64,000 nucleotides of DNA from Allolobophora icterica (lineage: Eukaryota > Annelida > Clitellata > Crassiclitellata > Lumbricidae), in assembly GCA_963556255.1 (NCBI GenBank), contig OY744612.1, positions 21,851,532 through 21,915,531 on the forward strand, in the 5' to 3' direction. The notes under the pieces were generated by a model. That model saw only the letters and a program-made list of their open reading frames with translations. It did not search any database and was not told the origin of the DNA. Position numbers and translations under genes: made by a program. Shown piece after piece: positions 41,772 to 53,535 of the stretch. Each line of letters starts with the position of its first letter. Position 1 is the first letter of the stretch.

Positions 41772-44700
41772 CTGCTTGTTGTAACTGGACTGAATAAAAT
41801 TATTTGGTGGCCATGTCGCAGTTGTAAAATTTTTAAACCAGTGGTCTTTGAGAACGGATGTGAAGTGCGACGGTGTATTCTCAGGGGCACCGATATGGTC
41901 CTTCAGTCAGACAACTTTTAGGACCTGTTTAGCCGTTATGTATGGTACTTCTATAACGGACGATCACTGATCAAAATATTTGATCGTTTGAGAGCTTGTC
42001 ATTAACAACTACGCCAACTACGAAGCCCTTGCTATCTTCTAATGAAAACTTTGATGACTGTCCAACCTTCCACCTATTCATACCCTTTCTTTCCCAAGAG
42101 ATCTCCAACGTTTGAAGCCAAACTCGAACTTAGGTATCGTTTACGGAAACTTTCGGATAAAAATTGAGAGCCATTAAAGCAGTGGCGTAACCAGAGCTTC
42201 CCAAAAGTTACGCAGTTTCCAACATTGAGGGGAGGGGTCTGGGGAGGGGGCTGTGCCCCTTCCCCAGAGTAAGAAATTTTTTGATTGAAGGGTTTGTAAT
42301 GGTGCATTTTGGAGACCATCTTTTGGTTAAAAGTAATAACTTGTACATAGCTTCTTTGGCAAATTATATAATTTCATTATTTGGTTTTTGTAAATTGGCT
42401 CAGAGCAAAGTTCCAGGAACCAACGTAGACTAGCAACAGACAGACCAACATAGAACTGCAATAAACTAAAGCATTGAAATCTTTGCTTTGTACAATGTAG
42501 GCCTACAACATGTAGGTTTCCATTTTCTATGCACCATCAGTCTGTTACACAATTGCAGTTATAATAAAATTTAAAGTAACAGACTGACTGTATAGTGTAT
42601 ATCTATCTGCTACTTCTTAAAAAACGCATAAAAACGCGCCTGTCCATCCTGACATTAAGACTTAATTTATAACTGAATAGTTTCTGTATTGTCAAAGACC
42701 AGAACAATAATTATTAGTTGATAATCTGAAGCGTCAAGAGATGGTGACGTCTGTTGACGTCTCGACAGAGACGTCAACAGACGTCAGCAACTTTGACATT
42801 TAACTCTGTCTATCTGTTGACGTCTCGTCTCGACAGAGGTAAATGTTAAACAGTGCCAACGATGACAGTCTTTTTGATCCCATGGTGCTGCGTAGACATA
42901 GGCGTAATGTGTGGAAGGTATAGGCCTATGAATAAGCTGGTTCCCGCGATTCCGCTGTTTTGGGCGCTGTAGAAATCTCGAGATTATGATCCGTAGCCCC
43001 ACCTTTTAAACAATGCCAATCAATATATATTTTATCATTGAGCCTTCCCATGTATGTAGACAGAGTGAGGAGTAGGCCTATGTAACAAAAAGTACGAAAG
43101 TACGTATAAGATACAGAGGTAAACCGAGAGCCAGACGAAATGAATCACAGGCATTCACACAGGCAGACTTTCAGCCACACAAGTCGCCCGACAGATTGAC
43201 CGCCGTTACCGGTCCGCAAGCGCCACAGATCTGGGCCATGGCTACACTCTTCTTGGAAAGATCTGACATCACCCTCACTCTCCACCTTACGATTGTGATC
43301 TTAGTCGCATCGGGAGTTGGAGATGTAGGTCAAAGCGCAAGCTTCTATATCCTTCATCGGTTACAAAACCGTATATGGACCCACACTCATATTGTCGGCC
43401 TTGATATGATGACTCCTGTCTCCTAAGTTCCCTCACAATCTGTCCTTGGTTAAACTTATCTGAGCCCGCTAGCTGAAGAAATCTCCCTCCGTTACATAAT
43501 ATTATTATAATCATTTTAGGACGTCGTTGATTTTGACTTATAGGCCTACACATCATGTTCCGATTTTACCAATAAGGAAAATGGATAAATTTGTTCAAAA
43601 ACGAAAACGAGTAGGGCCTAGATGACATTATCGACGATAAAATTGCTGTTATGGAGGTAAGCTCATCAGCGTTTCATAATCAGTAACTGGAAGAGTAATA
43701 TGTCCAAAATGGCCTCCATGCGAAAAGCGAAAATGGAAAAGAAATTAGTTTTTAGACTAAAGTTACGCCGCTGTGCGTAGATATGTCTTAAGACGCTGAA
43801 TGATCCTTCAGCGCTCGCGGTAGATACGGGCATAGGCCTAGTCAAGAGAATTTTCAATATTGCGTAATTAATCTTGGGTTAGGCCCCTACAAGTGATTCG
43901 TAGCATACAAGGTTGTATACAAAGGCCAGCGAGCTATGACAACTTCTTGGACTTTTCACTTTTGCTACTGTCAGCAATTTCTCGTCTCCAGTTTTCTCTT
44001 TAAGCATGCGATTTTAAAAAACCTGTTAAAATCTTTACGCAGTTGCGTAATTGCGTAATGCTAGTTACGCGCCTGCATTAAAGCCTCTTTGCCCAGATTT
44101 TTATTGGGATCATGGCCTCTCTAACCCCTTGGTCCACGCCTTTGATTCATACTGATTTAATTGAAATCTACTGTAACTGGTAAATTGTTTCGACTTACAC
44201 GAAATCTATGTCACCGACTGAAGTCGAGGCAGCTGTCCATTTGAAAGTTTTATTCGTCCAGTCGACGGAATTTTTGTGACCAGCTGCATTCTAAAACATT
44301 GAACAAAAAGCCCTTTCATTTGCTTTTTTTTATTTGCCACTGATTCAGATGTGTTTCTAGTTACTATGATCTTCCCCCTCTGCTCAGGGCCAAACTAATG
44401 ACTGGCTTTTCCTCATCGGTCTCGCGTTCCCTAGAGGCATTTTTGTTTCCCCGGGGTTTCTGTGCTGAGAGCGCCTCTGAATAATTATTCTGCGAGAGGC
44501 TCTTTATAAATTTCTAGATACAATACAATACAATACTAACTCTTTCTTATTATCTGTTCATTTATTATATTTAGTCATACAATCATTTAAGGCCAAATGT
44601 TTGTGAAACCATTAGTGTATTTATTTACTTAGACCTATTCATTTTCATTTATTCAATGACCCCTTGATCTTCTGGTCACGCTTCAGTGAAGGCATGTAGG

Positions 44701-46055
44701 CCTAAACCAGTAATTTTAATTGTAGTTGTTACTGCTTATTTATATAGCTCTTCTCTGTTCCACTCTTGCCTTAGAACTGTCTTTTTTGACCGGGGTTGGA
44801 CTGGGAGCGCTCCTGAGTAGATAACCTTGAAGGGGCGCTATATAAGACCTCTGTAATAATAGCGCCCCTTGGAGAAACTCGTCAAAGGTGCTCCTGACCT
44901 GATTAAACAAGATCAGAGAATGGTCTTCAACCGCTTCCGCAATAGAGGCATGGAAATAGAAGAAGCTGATATCGCAGTTTCTTCCAGAATGAGGGGCAAA
45001 GCTGCCAAGTTGCATTATGGCAGTAGGCGACGGCGGAAAAAACAGATTACCATGTGTTGCAGAACAAAGAGATTTACGACCAGATATTGATGACACTGGA
45101 ATACATAGCTCTCTAAGGCAGGATGAAGCACGACCTCTCAGCCAGCTACCTATCGGCATAAGGATCTTAAACTGAATGCTGTTCGCATGGGCAACCAGTG
45201 CAGCTCATCCTGCGTCGTTAGATGTATGACTATACTTCGGGATCCCACCAATTATCCGAGCTGCAGAGTTTAGCACGATTGAAGTTCATTAACCCGAGAG
45301 AGAGAGGGAGAGATCCGCCTAACTGGCATTACCGTAGTCCACCCAAGTGTACCTGAATGCGTTCAATAAGGAAGAAAAGTATGCTCCATCTATACCTTTA
45401 TGTTTCTAAGGAGTTTCTTTAGAGGTAATTAATCATGCAAGCTACCTTTACCTTTATGCTTCAGACGAGTTTCTCTAAAGTAGTTATGTTTCCGTTCACG
45501 ATAACGATTTCGTATCGCTAACGGAAACCTAAGGTTTCTGTTAACGCTTACAATAGCTGTAGCTAAAACTCAGAACATGACTAAAAGTCAACACTTTATA
45601 CACTAGCTATTATTAACTATAAGTGAAACTAAAGCTAAAAATCAAACAATAACGAATTATAACGAAAACTCATGATGGAAAACTATATATTAACTATAGC
45701 TAAACCTGAATTGATAAAACTTCACATCTAAAGGCGTGTGAACAAGTGTGCTACCTTACCGTTGTACCTTTAAGCAGAATGGGGAGGGGGAATACCCACA
45801 GCTGTGCCGTGAAAGCAGTTGATAGCTTGCACATATTCATCTCCGTTGCTGTCGAATGTTCCGTATGAGAAGCTGTTTTCATCGGGTTTTCTCGCCTCGA
45901 CCAGAAATCCGTTGAAGTGTGCGCCCGACGAAGTCAGAGAAACTGTTCAGCGTAAAAACCATAGCAATATTTATAATTATTAGTATTGCTGCTGCTGCTA
46001 CTACTACTGCTACCACCACCACAACCCCGACTACTACGACTCCACTACCACTACC

Positions 46056-46087
<32 letters not shown>

Positions 46088-46589
46088 CACCACCCCTACT
46101 ACCACCACCACCACTACTACTACTACCAACACTACTGCTGTTAGCAATAGTGGCAGACATAATAGCAGTAATTGTAAAATTTTATATTTGTAAAGTAGTA
46201 GTAGTAGCAGTAGCGATACTGGTGGTGGCGGTGGTGGTGGTGGTGGTCGTCGTCGTCGTCGTCGTCGTGGTTGTGGTCGTGGTGGTGGTGGTCGTGGTGG
46301 TCGTGGTGGTAGTGGTAGTTTTAGATATTAGATATTTATATAGAGCCTCTATGTTGTGACAACTCAATCAGACAACGTTGAGCAAAGGAGGACACTTGCC
46401 GTAGTGAGTGACTCCGGGTTGGTAGCAGGTGGAGCTGAGGCTTATGGTGTAGGGAGTGGCAGTCGTTTGAGGCTGGATTGACGCATGAGACGGCATCATA
46501 GAGACACAGGCTAACACCGGAGGTCCACTTGGGTAGCCGCAGGACTGTGTGGCCACAAGCAGCAAGAAATATCCCAGGGCCATCACCAT
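41570..46589 (-). CDS. secreted/anchored Reeler-domain protein, four exons (gene C)
   Basis: Read on the minus strand: exon 1 46589-46400, exon 2 45942-45800, exon 3 44290-44199, exon 4 41771-41570, total 627 bp or 208 residues. A leader acceptor ATTGATTGTAG precedes 46625. Exon 1 encodes a signal peptide (about 1-17) and GYPSGPP..AC.SMMPSHA, the start of a Reeler domain. Exon 2 contains FNGFLVEARKP..SYGTFD and NCF. Exon 3 contains KTFKWTA. Exon 4 contains EAVVQFTEWSSLVTV and a hydrophobic C-terminus. Intron 1 begins with GC, not GT. Phases are 1, 0 and 2, as in its paralogue at 56606-62199. Reeler-only proteins include insect immune nodulation factors; function here is inferred. Exon 4 is the least certain. 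Confidence 0.76.
42180..44075 (-). mobile_element. hAT transposon remnant, 1896 bp, in gene C intron 3
   Basis: The 8-bp duplication CATTAAAG occurs at 42172-42179 and 44076-44083. Ends are CAGTGGCGTAACCAG and, in complement, CAGGCGCGTAACTAG. On the minus strand 43857-43666 encodes MPVSTASAEGSFSVLRHI, the hAT C-terminal dimerisation signature. The rest of the transposase is degraded. A second, inverted copy lies at 50614-51215. Confidence 0.9.
44199..44290 (-). CDS. gene C exon 3: Reeler C-terminal strands
   Basis: Acceptor ATGTTTTAG, donor GTAAGT, phase 0 in and 2 out. Encodes NAAGHKNSVDW and KTFKWTA, aligning with gene D exon 3 (NAITHNNSRDIHW, KTFKWTA). Confidence 0.85.
44380..44534 (+). 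mobile_element. LINE 3' end in gene C intron 2
   Basis: CTCAGGGCCAAACTAATGAC through GAGCGCCTCTGAA...GAGAGGCTCTTTATAAATTT and (ATACA)n. It is nearly identical to the end of the LINE at 3540-3900. Confidence 0.85.
44735..44856 (+). mobile_element. short LINE 3' end, plus strand
   Basis: Ends in CTGGGAGCGCTCCTGAGTAG...GGGGCGCTATATAAGACC. It meets a minus-strand LINE tail to tail at about 44857. Confidence 0.7.
44857..45350 (-). mobile_element. LINE reverse-transcriptase C-terminal fragment, minus strand
   Basis: Minus-strand translation gives LNSAARIIGGIPKYSH and later VSSISGRKSLCSA, the same layout as the LINE at 63430-64000. Frames are broken by small lesions. It ends in a GGGGCGCTATTATT tail. 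Confidence 0.78.
45800..45942 (-). CDS. gene C exon 2: Reeler core
   Basis: Acceptor CTGAACAG, donor GTGGGT, phase 1 in and 0 out. FNGFLVEARKPDEN and SYGTFD align directly with gene D exon 2 (FVGFLVQARKPNNK, SYGTFD). Confidence 0.85.
45985..46325. repeat. (ACT/ACC)n and (GTC/GTG)n tracts in gene C intron 1
   Basis: Two trinucleotide-rich tracts (about 45985-46140 and 46195-46325) of complementary composition fill most of the 457-bp GC-AG intron. Their poly-Thr, poly-Leu, poly-Gly and poly-Val frames are artefacts. Confidence 0.93.
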
Positions 46590-46625
46590 TCTAACTGGCA
46601 ACCGATCTTTCTCTTCTCGGTCTCT
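46400..46625 (-). CDS. gene C exon 1: leader, signal peptide and Reeler start
   Basis: The coding part is 46589-46400 (190 bp). The donor reads CTACG|GCAAGT, a GC-type donor with otherwise perfect consensus. The exon length and donor position equal those of the gene D exon at 56628-56817. Confidence 0.82.
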
Positions 46626-46739
46626 CTACAATCAATAAGGAAATGTAATTGTATCCGTAAATTGCTGATGTTTCTATCCCATGAAAACTCGTGTGTTCTA
46701 CTGTCGGCCCCACTTCCCTGTCTAATCCAATCTATATAA

Positions 46740-46830
46740 TCTGACATAGGCCTAATCTAATCTAATCTAATATAATCTAATCCAATCTAAAGACTTATAT
46801 AGCGCCGTTGTTAATACTGCAGCTTCTTTA
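46740..46830 (-). mobile_element. (ATCTA)n and short LINE/SINE tail, minus strand
   Basis: ATCTAATCTAATATAATCT repeats next to TTATATAGCGCCG, which is the complement of the GGCGCTATATAA tail found on other elements in this window. Confidence 0.5.
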
Positions 46831-47655
46831 TTCTGCGCATTTAGCTTTCGTGTTTGTCGATTTAGTTTCAATATTGAAGAAAGGCTTCTTCATTGGAACT
46901 CTGTTGTTGTTATTATTATAATTAGATTTTTAAATTAATTTACTGTTTAAAAGTTTTTGTGAAACTTTGTCTCGCTTCTTCATATGCCATATAAACACCT
47001 TTACACGAACAGCTCCATATGTATAGGGCTACTCATAGTCTCACACATTATGACTTGTTTAAGCCTAAAAATAAAAATGATCTTTTAAAGCTAAAGAGCT
47101 AATAATACTTCTCTATACTCTGGGCTCGGTTCGTGCAGCAGTTTGCAATGTTCGCAACATATAGGCCTACCACAACTATAGTCAACCTGTAGGATAGAAT
47201 TATTACTTCGAGAGATACCTGTGGCATTCTGCATACACGGTAAGGCCTATAAATCATTAGGCATACCTGAGTGAAATTTATGACTGACGGATCACTTTCG
47301 TCCTGTGATCGAAAGATTGATTTGCGTCGTGTGTTGATATTATAATTATAGCCTACTGCAAGAGAAGAAAGTCACCTTGCTTTTCGACTTCTCTGCACCG
47401 TCGAACACTTCTCCTGATTCTGCATTGTGGTCTGACTCTGCTTTGAAGTCCTTAATATTTCCTGAGTTATCATTCGACGGTTGTATGTACGAACCTTATC
47501 ACGAATTCCGTTGTGAATGGCAGCCTACAATAGTTTCGTTATTCACACGCTTTATGACCGATTCATGACTTACAGCACAATGCTGCGGTTCGTGACTTTT
47601 TGTCGTGTGAATACGACACAGGCCTTACAACTGTCTGAGGACGTTGACCAGCCTC
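46831..47655. other. non-coding, nothing recognised
   Basis: Upstream flank of gene C. No ORF with recognisable motif. Confidence 0.4.
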
Positions 47656-47657
47656 TG

Positions 47658-47748
<91 letters not shown>

Positions 47749-47823
47749 GTCTCTGTCTCTGTCTCTGTCTCTGTCTCTGTCTCTGTCTCTGTCTCTGTCT
47801 CTGTCTCTGTCTCTGTCTCTGTC

Positions 47824-47882
<59 letters not shown>
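47656..47882. repeat. compound (TC)n(TCTCTG)n(TCTG)n(TC)n microsatellite
   Basis: About 225 bp of pyrimidine-rich repeats on the plus strand. All frames through it are repeat translations. Confidence 0.97.
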
Positions 47883-47884
<2 letters not shown>

Positions 47885-48790
47885 CGCCCGCTGTCTCTGG
47901 CTGTTCATCTGTCTCTATGTGTACGTATCCTTTTATTTAATATAGCACCTTTAAAAAACTTTTAAAAGAAAGTGGTTATCTAACGTATCTTAACCGATAA
48001 GACTTAAGGTTCGTCGTCTGTCTGTCTGTCTTTATGTGTGTCTGTGTATCTGTCTGATTGTCTGTCTGTCTGTTGTCGTATTGGACAATTTACGGCCGCA
48101 CAGTTGCTTGTTTGAACTGTTTGTTTTATATTTTTAATCAATAAAATGTTTGATCAAAATCAGGTCTTACTTGTCTGTCAGCAGAACACGCAATTCAAAA
48201 GAACGACACCATAAAGTGTGCATATTAGACTGAACAGATTGTATCATTACATTAACGCAAAGTTCTAGCAAGCCTTTACTTGACAATCATCATCAACATG
48301 CGTGTATGAATAATAGTACCATTTCAGTGATCACACCATTTTTCGTTCCTATCAATCAATCAATTTTATTGTTCACTGCCTCATTTCCAAGTAAACAATG
48401 TTTACATATTGCATCAAAAAAAGAAAACATGTACAGTTTCAGTGACAGAGGGTAATACCCTAAGGAACCTAAGGTTCCGCTAACAAGGTAGCCCTAATAC
48501 AAGTGTGTAACAGTCAGTCTAATTTATACAATCATTAGCAATTATAATTACACATCGTTTTGACAATATTTATATTTCACACAGATTTTAAATATGAAAC
48601 AGTAATATCGAACAGTTGGAAATGGGCGAGGTTTAATAATTCATCTCAAGATACCTGTTTAGCAGCTCTTCACAAGGAACACCCAGGTATACGTGTAGAA
48701 ATTATGTGATGCCATATAGACGTGTCTACTCAGAAGCGTTTACGGACAGATACAAGTACACTTTCTTGTAAGGTAATAGTAGGCAGTTGT

Positions 48791-49180
48791 CGGGGCGGAT
48801 CCTAGGTGGCCAATCCGGCCATGACCCCCATTTAATAGTTACACAGGGCGTGGCCCCCATCACGAATGTAGGCCTACATTACTACATCATAAGCTTGCCC
48901 ATTTGAACCACTGCTCACGCCCAACAGTCTTTTGTCAGAGTTGTTTGCCACTGATGCACCTATAGTTAGACGGCAAATAATGAGAAACGTGAGGCAAGAC
49001 TGACACCAACAATGCAGGATCCGCACTGTAAGTGGAATGACGAGATTAACGAATTAACCAAAATTCTTTTAAGGGCATATACCTAGTATTAAATTACACA
49101 AATTAGCACATGACTTTCTTACTAAACGCAAAAAAAATAATTTTTTGCACCCCCTCATAAACCCTCTAGATCCGTCGCTG
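48791..49180. mobile_element. hAT-type MITE, 390 bp, imperfect
   Basis: Flanked by GCAGTTGT (48783-48790) and GTAGTTGT (49181-49188), an 8-bp duplication with one mismatch. Ends CGGGGCGGATCCTAG and, in complement, CAGCGACGGATCTAG are related. The part 48897-49000 matches 54256-54360. Confidence 0.68.
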
Positions 49181-49188
49181 GTAGTTGT

Positions 49189-50613
49189 AACGTAACCACG
49201 CTTTTGTTCCAATCACATGATGTGACCTCAAAAGTAGGCCCTACATCGCGTATGATGAGTCATTTGAAAGTCAGACGAATGTTCCAGATGGGTGCTCTTC
49301 ACGTGTAGGCCCCTATCTCTCGTTTTTGGACTATGCTTCAGTCTCGTCACGCACCGTTAGTAATGATGTGGATGCAAGATTCAGTTGAACATCATGAAAT
49401 TTTTATGGCGCCGCGATGGACATGAAAGCACGTCATAATTTTTGACACCTCTTATGGCACGCCTCTGTCAATAATAGCCATGGGAGACGTTGCCGTTTAA
49501 TTGGTTCTTGGTTGCAAGGATTTTTGGCTGAAGCGCTGGAATCGCAACGACATTCCAACAGGTAGAAACTTAAATCTTATGGTGGGTAACAGCATTTGAC
49601 AAAGGATCGTTAGTTTCACATGCATCAATCTGGAAGTAAACCCAGAACGTAGATTGTAGTAGGCCTAATCTGCCATCGTGCGTACATTCAGTTGCAGTTT
49701 CAACTGTCAGCGATGACAACGACAATGAAGGCAATGATGACGATGATGATATTGAAGCTAGGCCTAATAATGACGGTGATGAAGATGATGACAATAGAGG
49801 GAAATTGCTGAGGAGTGCCAGACCAAATAAATTGGGTTTTGGACGAAATTGGCGAGGTTCGAAAGGACATTCCTTTTACACTTCATTCAACGTAAATCTA
49901 AGTATAGCGTAACCGGCTGCTCTTTAAACCAACGGCTTCAAGCGGGCTTACCGGCTTAGACTAATTTACTTAGGTGGAGAACAGGCTGAAAAGAACGAGC
50001 TTAGCGGGTCTAAACGAACCAATTTACATTTTCAAATTCTGCTTAAACCCTCTTAGGACGGGCAAAGATCTTCCCGACTTTTCGCCACCTGGCGCCACGC
50101 ATCCGGGAACGATATTATTCGGGTGGCAGTACTATGCAAGTAATAATATAAACAAACAGAAATTTATTCCGTTACGTTTTTCTTTTAATGACTCACATTG
50201 AAAAATGCATTTAAATTTTTTTAGACAGTCTTAAGACGGGCACAGATCTAAATATGTTCAAACGACAATTTTTAAATAAGCCTGCTATCTATTAATATTA
50301 TGGGCCTATATATATATACACACACTTTTTATTCCTTGTTACTTAACTTTATTACATTTATTTCATTTTAAATAGATATTATATTTCAAGATAAAGTAAT
50401 TAGTTTAATAATTAAATCATTCCGTCTCAAAATTTGCGCCCCCTCTTGAGTTGCGCCCTGTTCCGTGGCATCGCTGGAACATCCCTCGCCACGGAACTGT
50501 GCATACTCCAGAAAGATCTATAGTCTCAGGGCCGTTTTAAGGTCGTCGTAGGCCCTAGGCACTCTTGCATTCGTAGGCCCCAACTCAACTGCCAACTCTG
50601 CATAAAAGCTAAA
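49189..50613. other. non-coding, nothing recognised with confidence
   Basis: Contains a GATGATGAC-type simple repeat (about 49725-49795), AT-rich stretches and a lone hAT-like end CAGGGCCGTTTTAAGG near 50528. No gene is visible. Confidence 0.4.
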
Positions 50614-51215
50614 CAGGGGCGTAACTTTGGTCTAAAAATTGGGTGGGGTTTACATATTTCTTCACTTTCGATTTTCGCATGGAGACCATTTTGGACATAT
50701 CACCCTGCCAGTTACTGATTATGAAACGCTGATGAGCTTACCTCCAAAACGCAATTTTTTCGTCTATAATGTCAGCTACTCATTATCGTTTTAGAACAAA
50801 TTTATCCATTTTCCCTATCAGCAAAATGGGAAATCGACGTGTACAAATCAAGTCAGCTGCGTCTTAATATACTTATATTATGTAACGGAGGGAGCTTTCT
50901 TCAGCTAACCGGTTCGGACATGTTTAACCAAGGACAGTTTTTGATTCTGAGATTGTGACCTAAGGGGTGAAAAGTCATATTAGGCCAACAATATGAGTGT
51001 GAGTCTATATACGGATTTGTAGCTGATGAAGGATATAAAAGCTTGCGCTTTGACCTACATTTCCACATGACTAAGATGACAACCGTCAGGCGGAGAGTAA
51101 GGGTGGTGTCAGATATTTCTAAAAAGGGTGTAGCCGTGGCGCCTGCGGTTTGGTCACGACTGTCAGTCTGTCGGGTGACCTGTGTGGCTGAAAGTCTGCC
51201 TGTCTCTGACTGCCT
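50614..51215 (+). mobile_element. second, inverted copy of the 42180-44075 hAT element, truncated
   Basis: CAGGGGCGTAACTTTGG at the left and the following 600 bp match, in reverse complement, 43190-43740 of the other copy (for example the TTTCGCATGGAGACCATTTT and GGATATAAAAGCTTGCGCTT blocks). It ends near CAGGCCCGTCGAG at 51223, the apparent end of a different element. Confidence 0.75.
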
Positions 51216-51860
51216 GTAACCAGGCCCGTCGAGAGGGGACAGAGGGCAAATGCCCAGGGGCCCGGCGATTTGTAGGGTCCCGAGCCAGGTCAACTTAAAA
51301 ACGATTTTGCTGCAGCTAAAATCGATTTTGCTTTTTGATTAACATAAATTTAAATTAACAAGTGAATAAAATCATAGTTGTATATATAAATATAATTATG
51401 TACGGTCGTACCAGCGCTTTTATTATTTCAATTTGTTTTCTACTTCAAATTTTTCTCATAAAGCCTAAAGATAGTTTAGAGGCCCGTGACTGCTCTGCCA
51501 CAAGGTTTCTGTTTCTCCACAAGGCTGCCTCTGTTACATGTAATATTTTTAATTTTATGACAAATTTTGAAGTTAATCTGAGAATATTTAGGGGTCGCTA
51601 TGAATTATCACTTTTTGGATAAATAGTGAAAAACAGCAATTAACGAGTTAATTTTGACAAATACATCCATGTTTTATTTTTATTTTTTGACAGTCAGTAA
51701 CAGGAAGTGAACAATAAAAAACAACTGAAAAACTGTTAACTGGTATCTAAAAATGTCAACAATAACAAGCATTAGTCTTGAAAATGTCTGAAGGATATAG
51801 TCAAACTGTGTATGCAACTATGCATAGCAACAGTTTACAATGTTTTCTTTTTAGTGATCA
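51216..51860. other. non-coding, possible hAT end
   Basis: CAGGCCCGTCGAGAGGGG at 51222 resembles a hAT terminus, but no partner end or target duplication was found. The frame at 51362-51622 has no recognisable domain. Confidence 0.3.
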
Positions 51861-53030
51861 TCAACTGTCATGGCTGCTTTGGATGGGGTGGGGGTACATC
51901 TGGCGGTGGCATTGGACAAACTGGAACAAGAACTGCTTCTGATCTTCATCGTTTGAGATCGTTTCATTGTATTTCTGGATGAGCGCAATGCCACATTCAG
52001 CTCTGTCATTATCCACCTTCTTGGTTTGGACTCTTGCTTTCAACTCCTTGTAGGACTCGTCATCTTCCCATTCTTCTGGGTCCTTTGAAATAAAAATCTC
52101 AGCCTCCTCCTTCCCTGTAATGCTCAGCAACTTGAAGCGGTGCATGGTTTGCTTCATCACAAAGTTCTCCAGTCTCCAAAAGTCAGTGACTCTAGTGGCA
52201 TTCACCCTACACAGAGCCGATGGAGTCTTGCAAGCTAGAGGTTGGCTATCATGGCCCTCTTGACATTTGGGTCAACCCGACTGTCGAACAGTGCCAGTGC
52301 TATGAGGTGATCAGAAAGGTACCAAAGACGACGAGACAATGCTGTGGAAGTGGCATTGATACATCTTTACTCTTACTTCTTCTTGTACGGGGCGCAGATC
52401 CCTGCGCTCAGCATCCCGGGGAGACTTCGTTGTTCCTTACGCTCGTACCGCCATAGCACAGCGTAGGGCATTCTCGGTGGTTGGTCCTGCCGTTTGGAAC
52501 AATCTACCTCTTAAGATTCGCTCCCTTCCTAGGGATTTCTCTGGTTCCTTTTACAGTCGCCTTAAGACATTTCTTTTTGACTGGGCCTGGGTCAGGAGTG
52601 CCTCTGAATAGATTCCTTGAAGGAGCGCTATATAAATGTTTTAGATAGATAGATAGATAGATCTTGAGCAGGGTAAGCATCTTGGCATCATTCCTTGCAG
52701 CATTCGTTGCCAGTGGAGCTTCATGCCAGAAATGACCATGCAGCAAACAGGGAAGCTCTGTCAGTCTACTTTTCTCTTGGGCCGTCAGCGTCAGCTGGTC
52801 TTGGAAGAGTACCATATTCAGAACATAGATGGCCTTCAACACCCAGTGAGCATGGTGCATTGCTCCTGGAGCTCGGAACTTCATGTCCTTCACAGTTCCC
52901 CCAAGGAAGATGAGTCACAATAGAAGAAGCTCAAGGTAATCCTTTCTGGGCTGTTGGAGGTTCATGGCAGTTGTGTAAAATGATATGACCTCCTCCCGTA
53001 GGCTGTGCCTAGTGGATAAAACTGCCTTGT
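51861..53030 (-). pseudogene. transposon-derived ORF, broken by stops and a LINE insertion
   Basis: Minus-strand reading gives LREEVISFYTTAMNLQQ, DYLELL, then an in-frame TGA, then KDMKFRAPGAMHHAHW, LTLLK; the LINE insert (52368-52660); then LSRRLWYLSDHLIALALFD, a TAG, and finally NDRAECGIALIQKYNE. I recall this order from a multicopy, probably transposon-encoded protein family of invertebrates without an assigned function. At least two stops and one insertion show that it is dead. Confidence 0.7.
52368..52660 (+). mobile_element. LINE 3' fragment inserted in the pseudogene
   Basis: Flanked by ATCTT at 52363-52367 and 52661-52665. Plus-strand translation shows FSVVGPAVWNNLPLKIRSLP and LKTFLFDWAW, the LINE ORF2 C-terminus. 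It ends in the hairpin tail GGAGTGCCTCTGAA...GGAGCGCTATATAAATG and an (ATAG)n run. Confidence 0.85.
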
Positions 53031-53246
53031 ATAGTCTGCTAGTTTAAGCTAGTGTATGGAAGACGTATGGGCAATAGCAAAATGAATCCTCGATGGAAGA
53101 TGGTTTGGGCCAGTGGACGGAAAGACCTATGAGCACGAGCACAATGTATATGGAAACTGTAACTTCAATGGGAAACAGTCTGAACCATTTGGTATTTACC
53201 ATGCACTTGGTATTAGGAAAATGGATTTGCAATAGGTTATCCAGTG

Positions 53247-53535
53247 AGGGTCGCTCGATAGTCTAGTGCTTAGCGTGCTGGACCGTCAATCGACAGGTCG
53301 GGTTTCAAATCCCCGCCAGGGCAGAAATTTGGTTCTAGATTTCTGTCCCATCTGCACCCCCTAGCCAACTCAGCTGTAATGAGTACACTGACTGTACACT
53401 CTCGGTGAGAACATGAGACGGTGAGGGAGAGGATTGGCCACCCGCCTTCATATGCCGAGGCTAAGAAAGTGAAGTCGCTTTCACTTCATACCCAAGCCTC
53501 GTGGCTTGCTTAAGGGACTCTCTTCTTCTTCTAAC
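53247..53535 (+). mobile_element. tRNA-derived SINE (family B), near full length
   Basis: A-box-like TAGTCTAGTGCTTAGCGTGC, B box GGTTTCAAATCC, and the family body and TTC-rich tail. Very similar to 10111-10404. Confidence 0.88.

Noticed and set aside
44869..45090. Plus-strand 73-codon ORF
   Set aside because: It is antisense to a minus-strand LINE fragment.
45879..46367. Gly/Ser-rich and Thr-rich frames on both strands
   Set aside because: They are trinucleotide repeats inside the GC-AG intron of the minus-strand Reeler gene. Only the flanking exon sequences are coding.
51362..51622. 86-codon ORF with a hydrophobic segment
   Set aside because: AT-rich chance frame next to transposon ends, with no signal-peptide logic or homology that I recognise.
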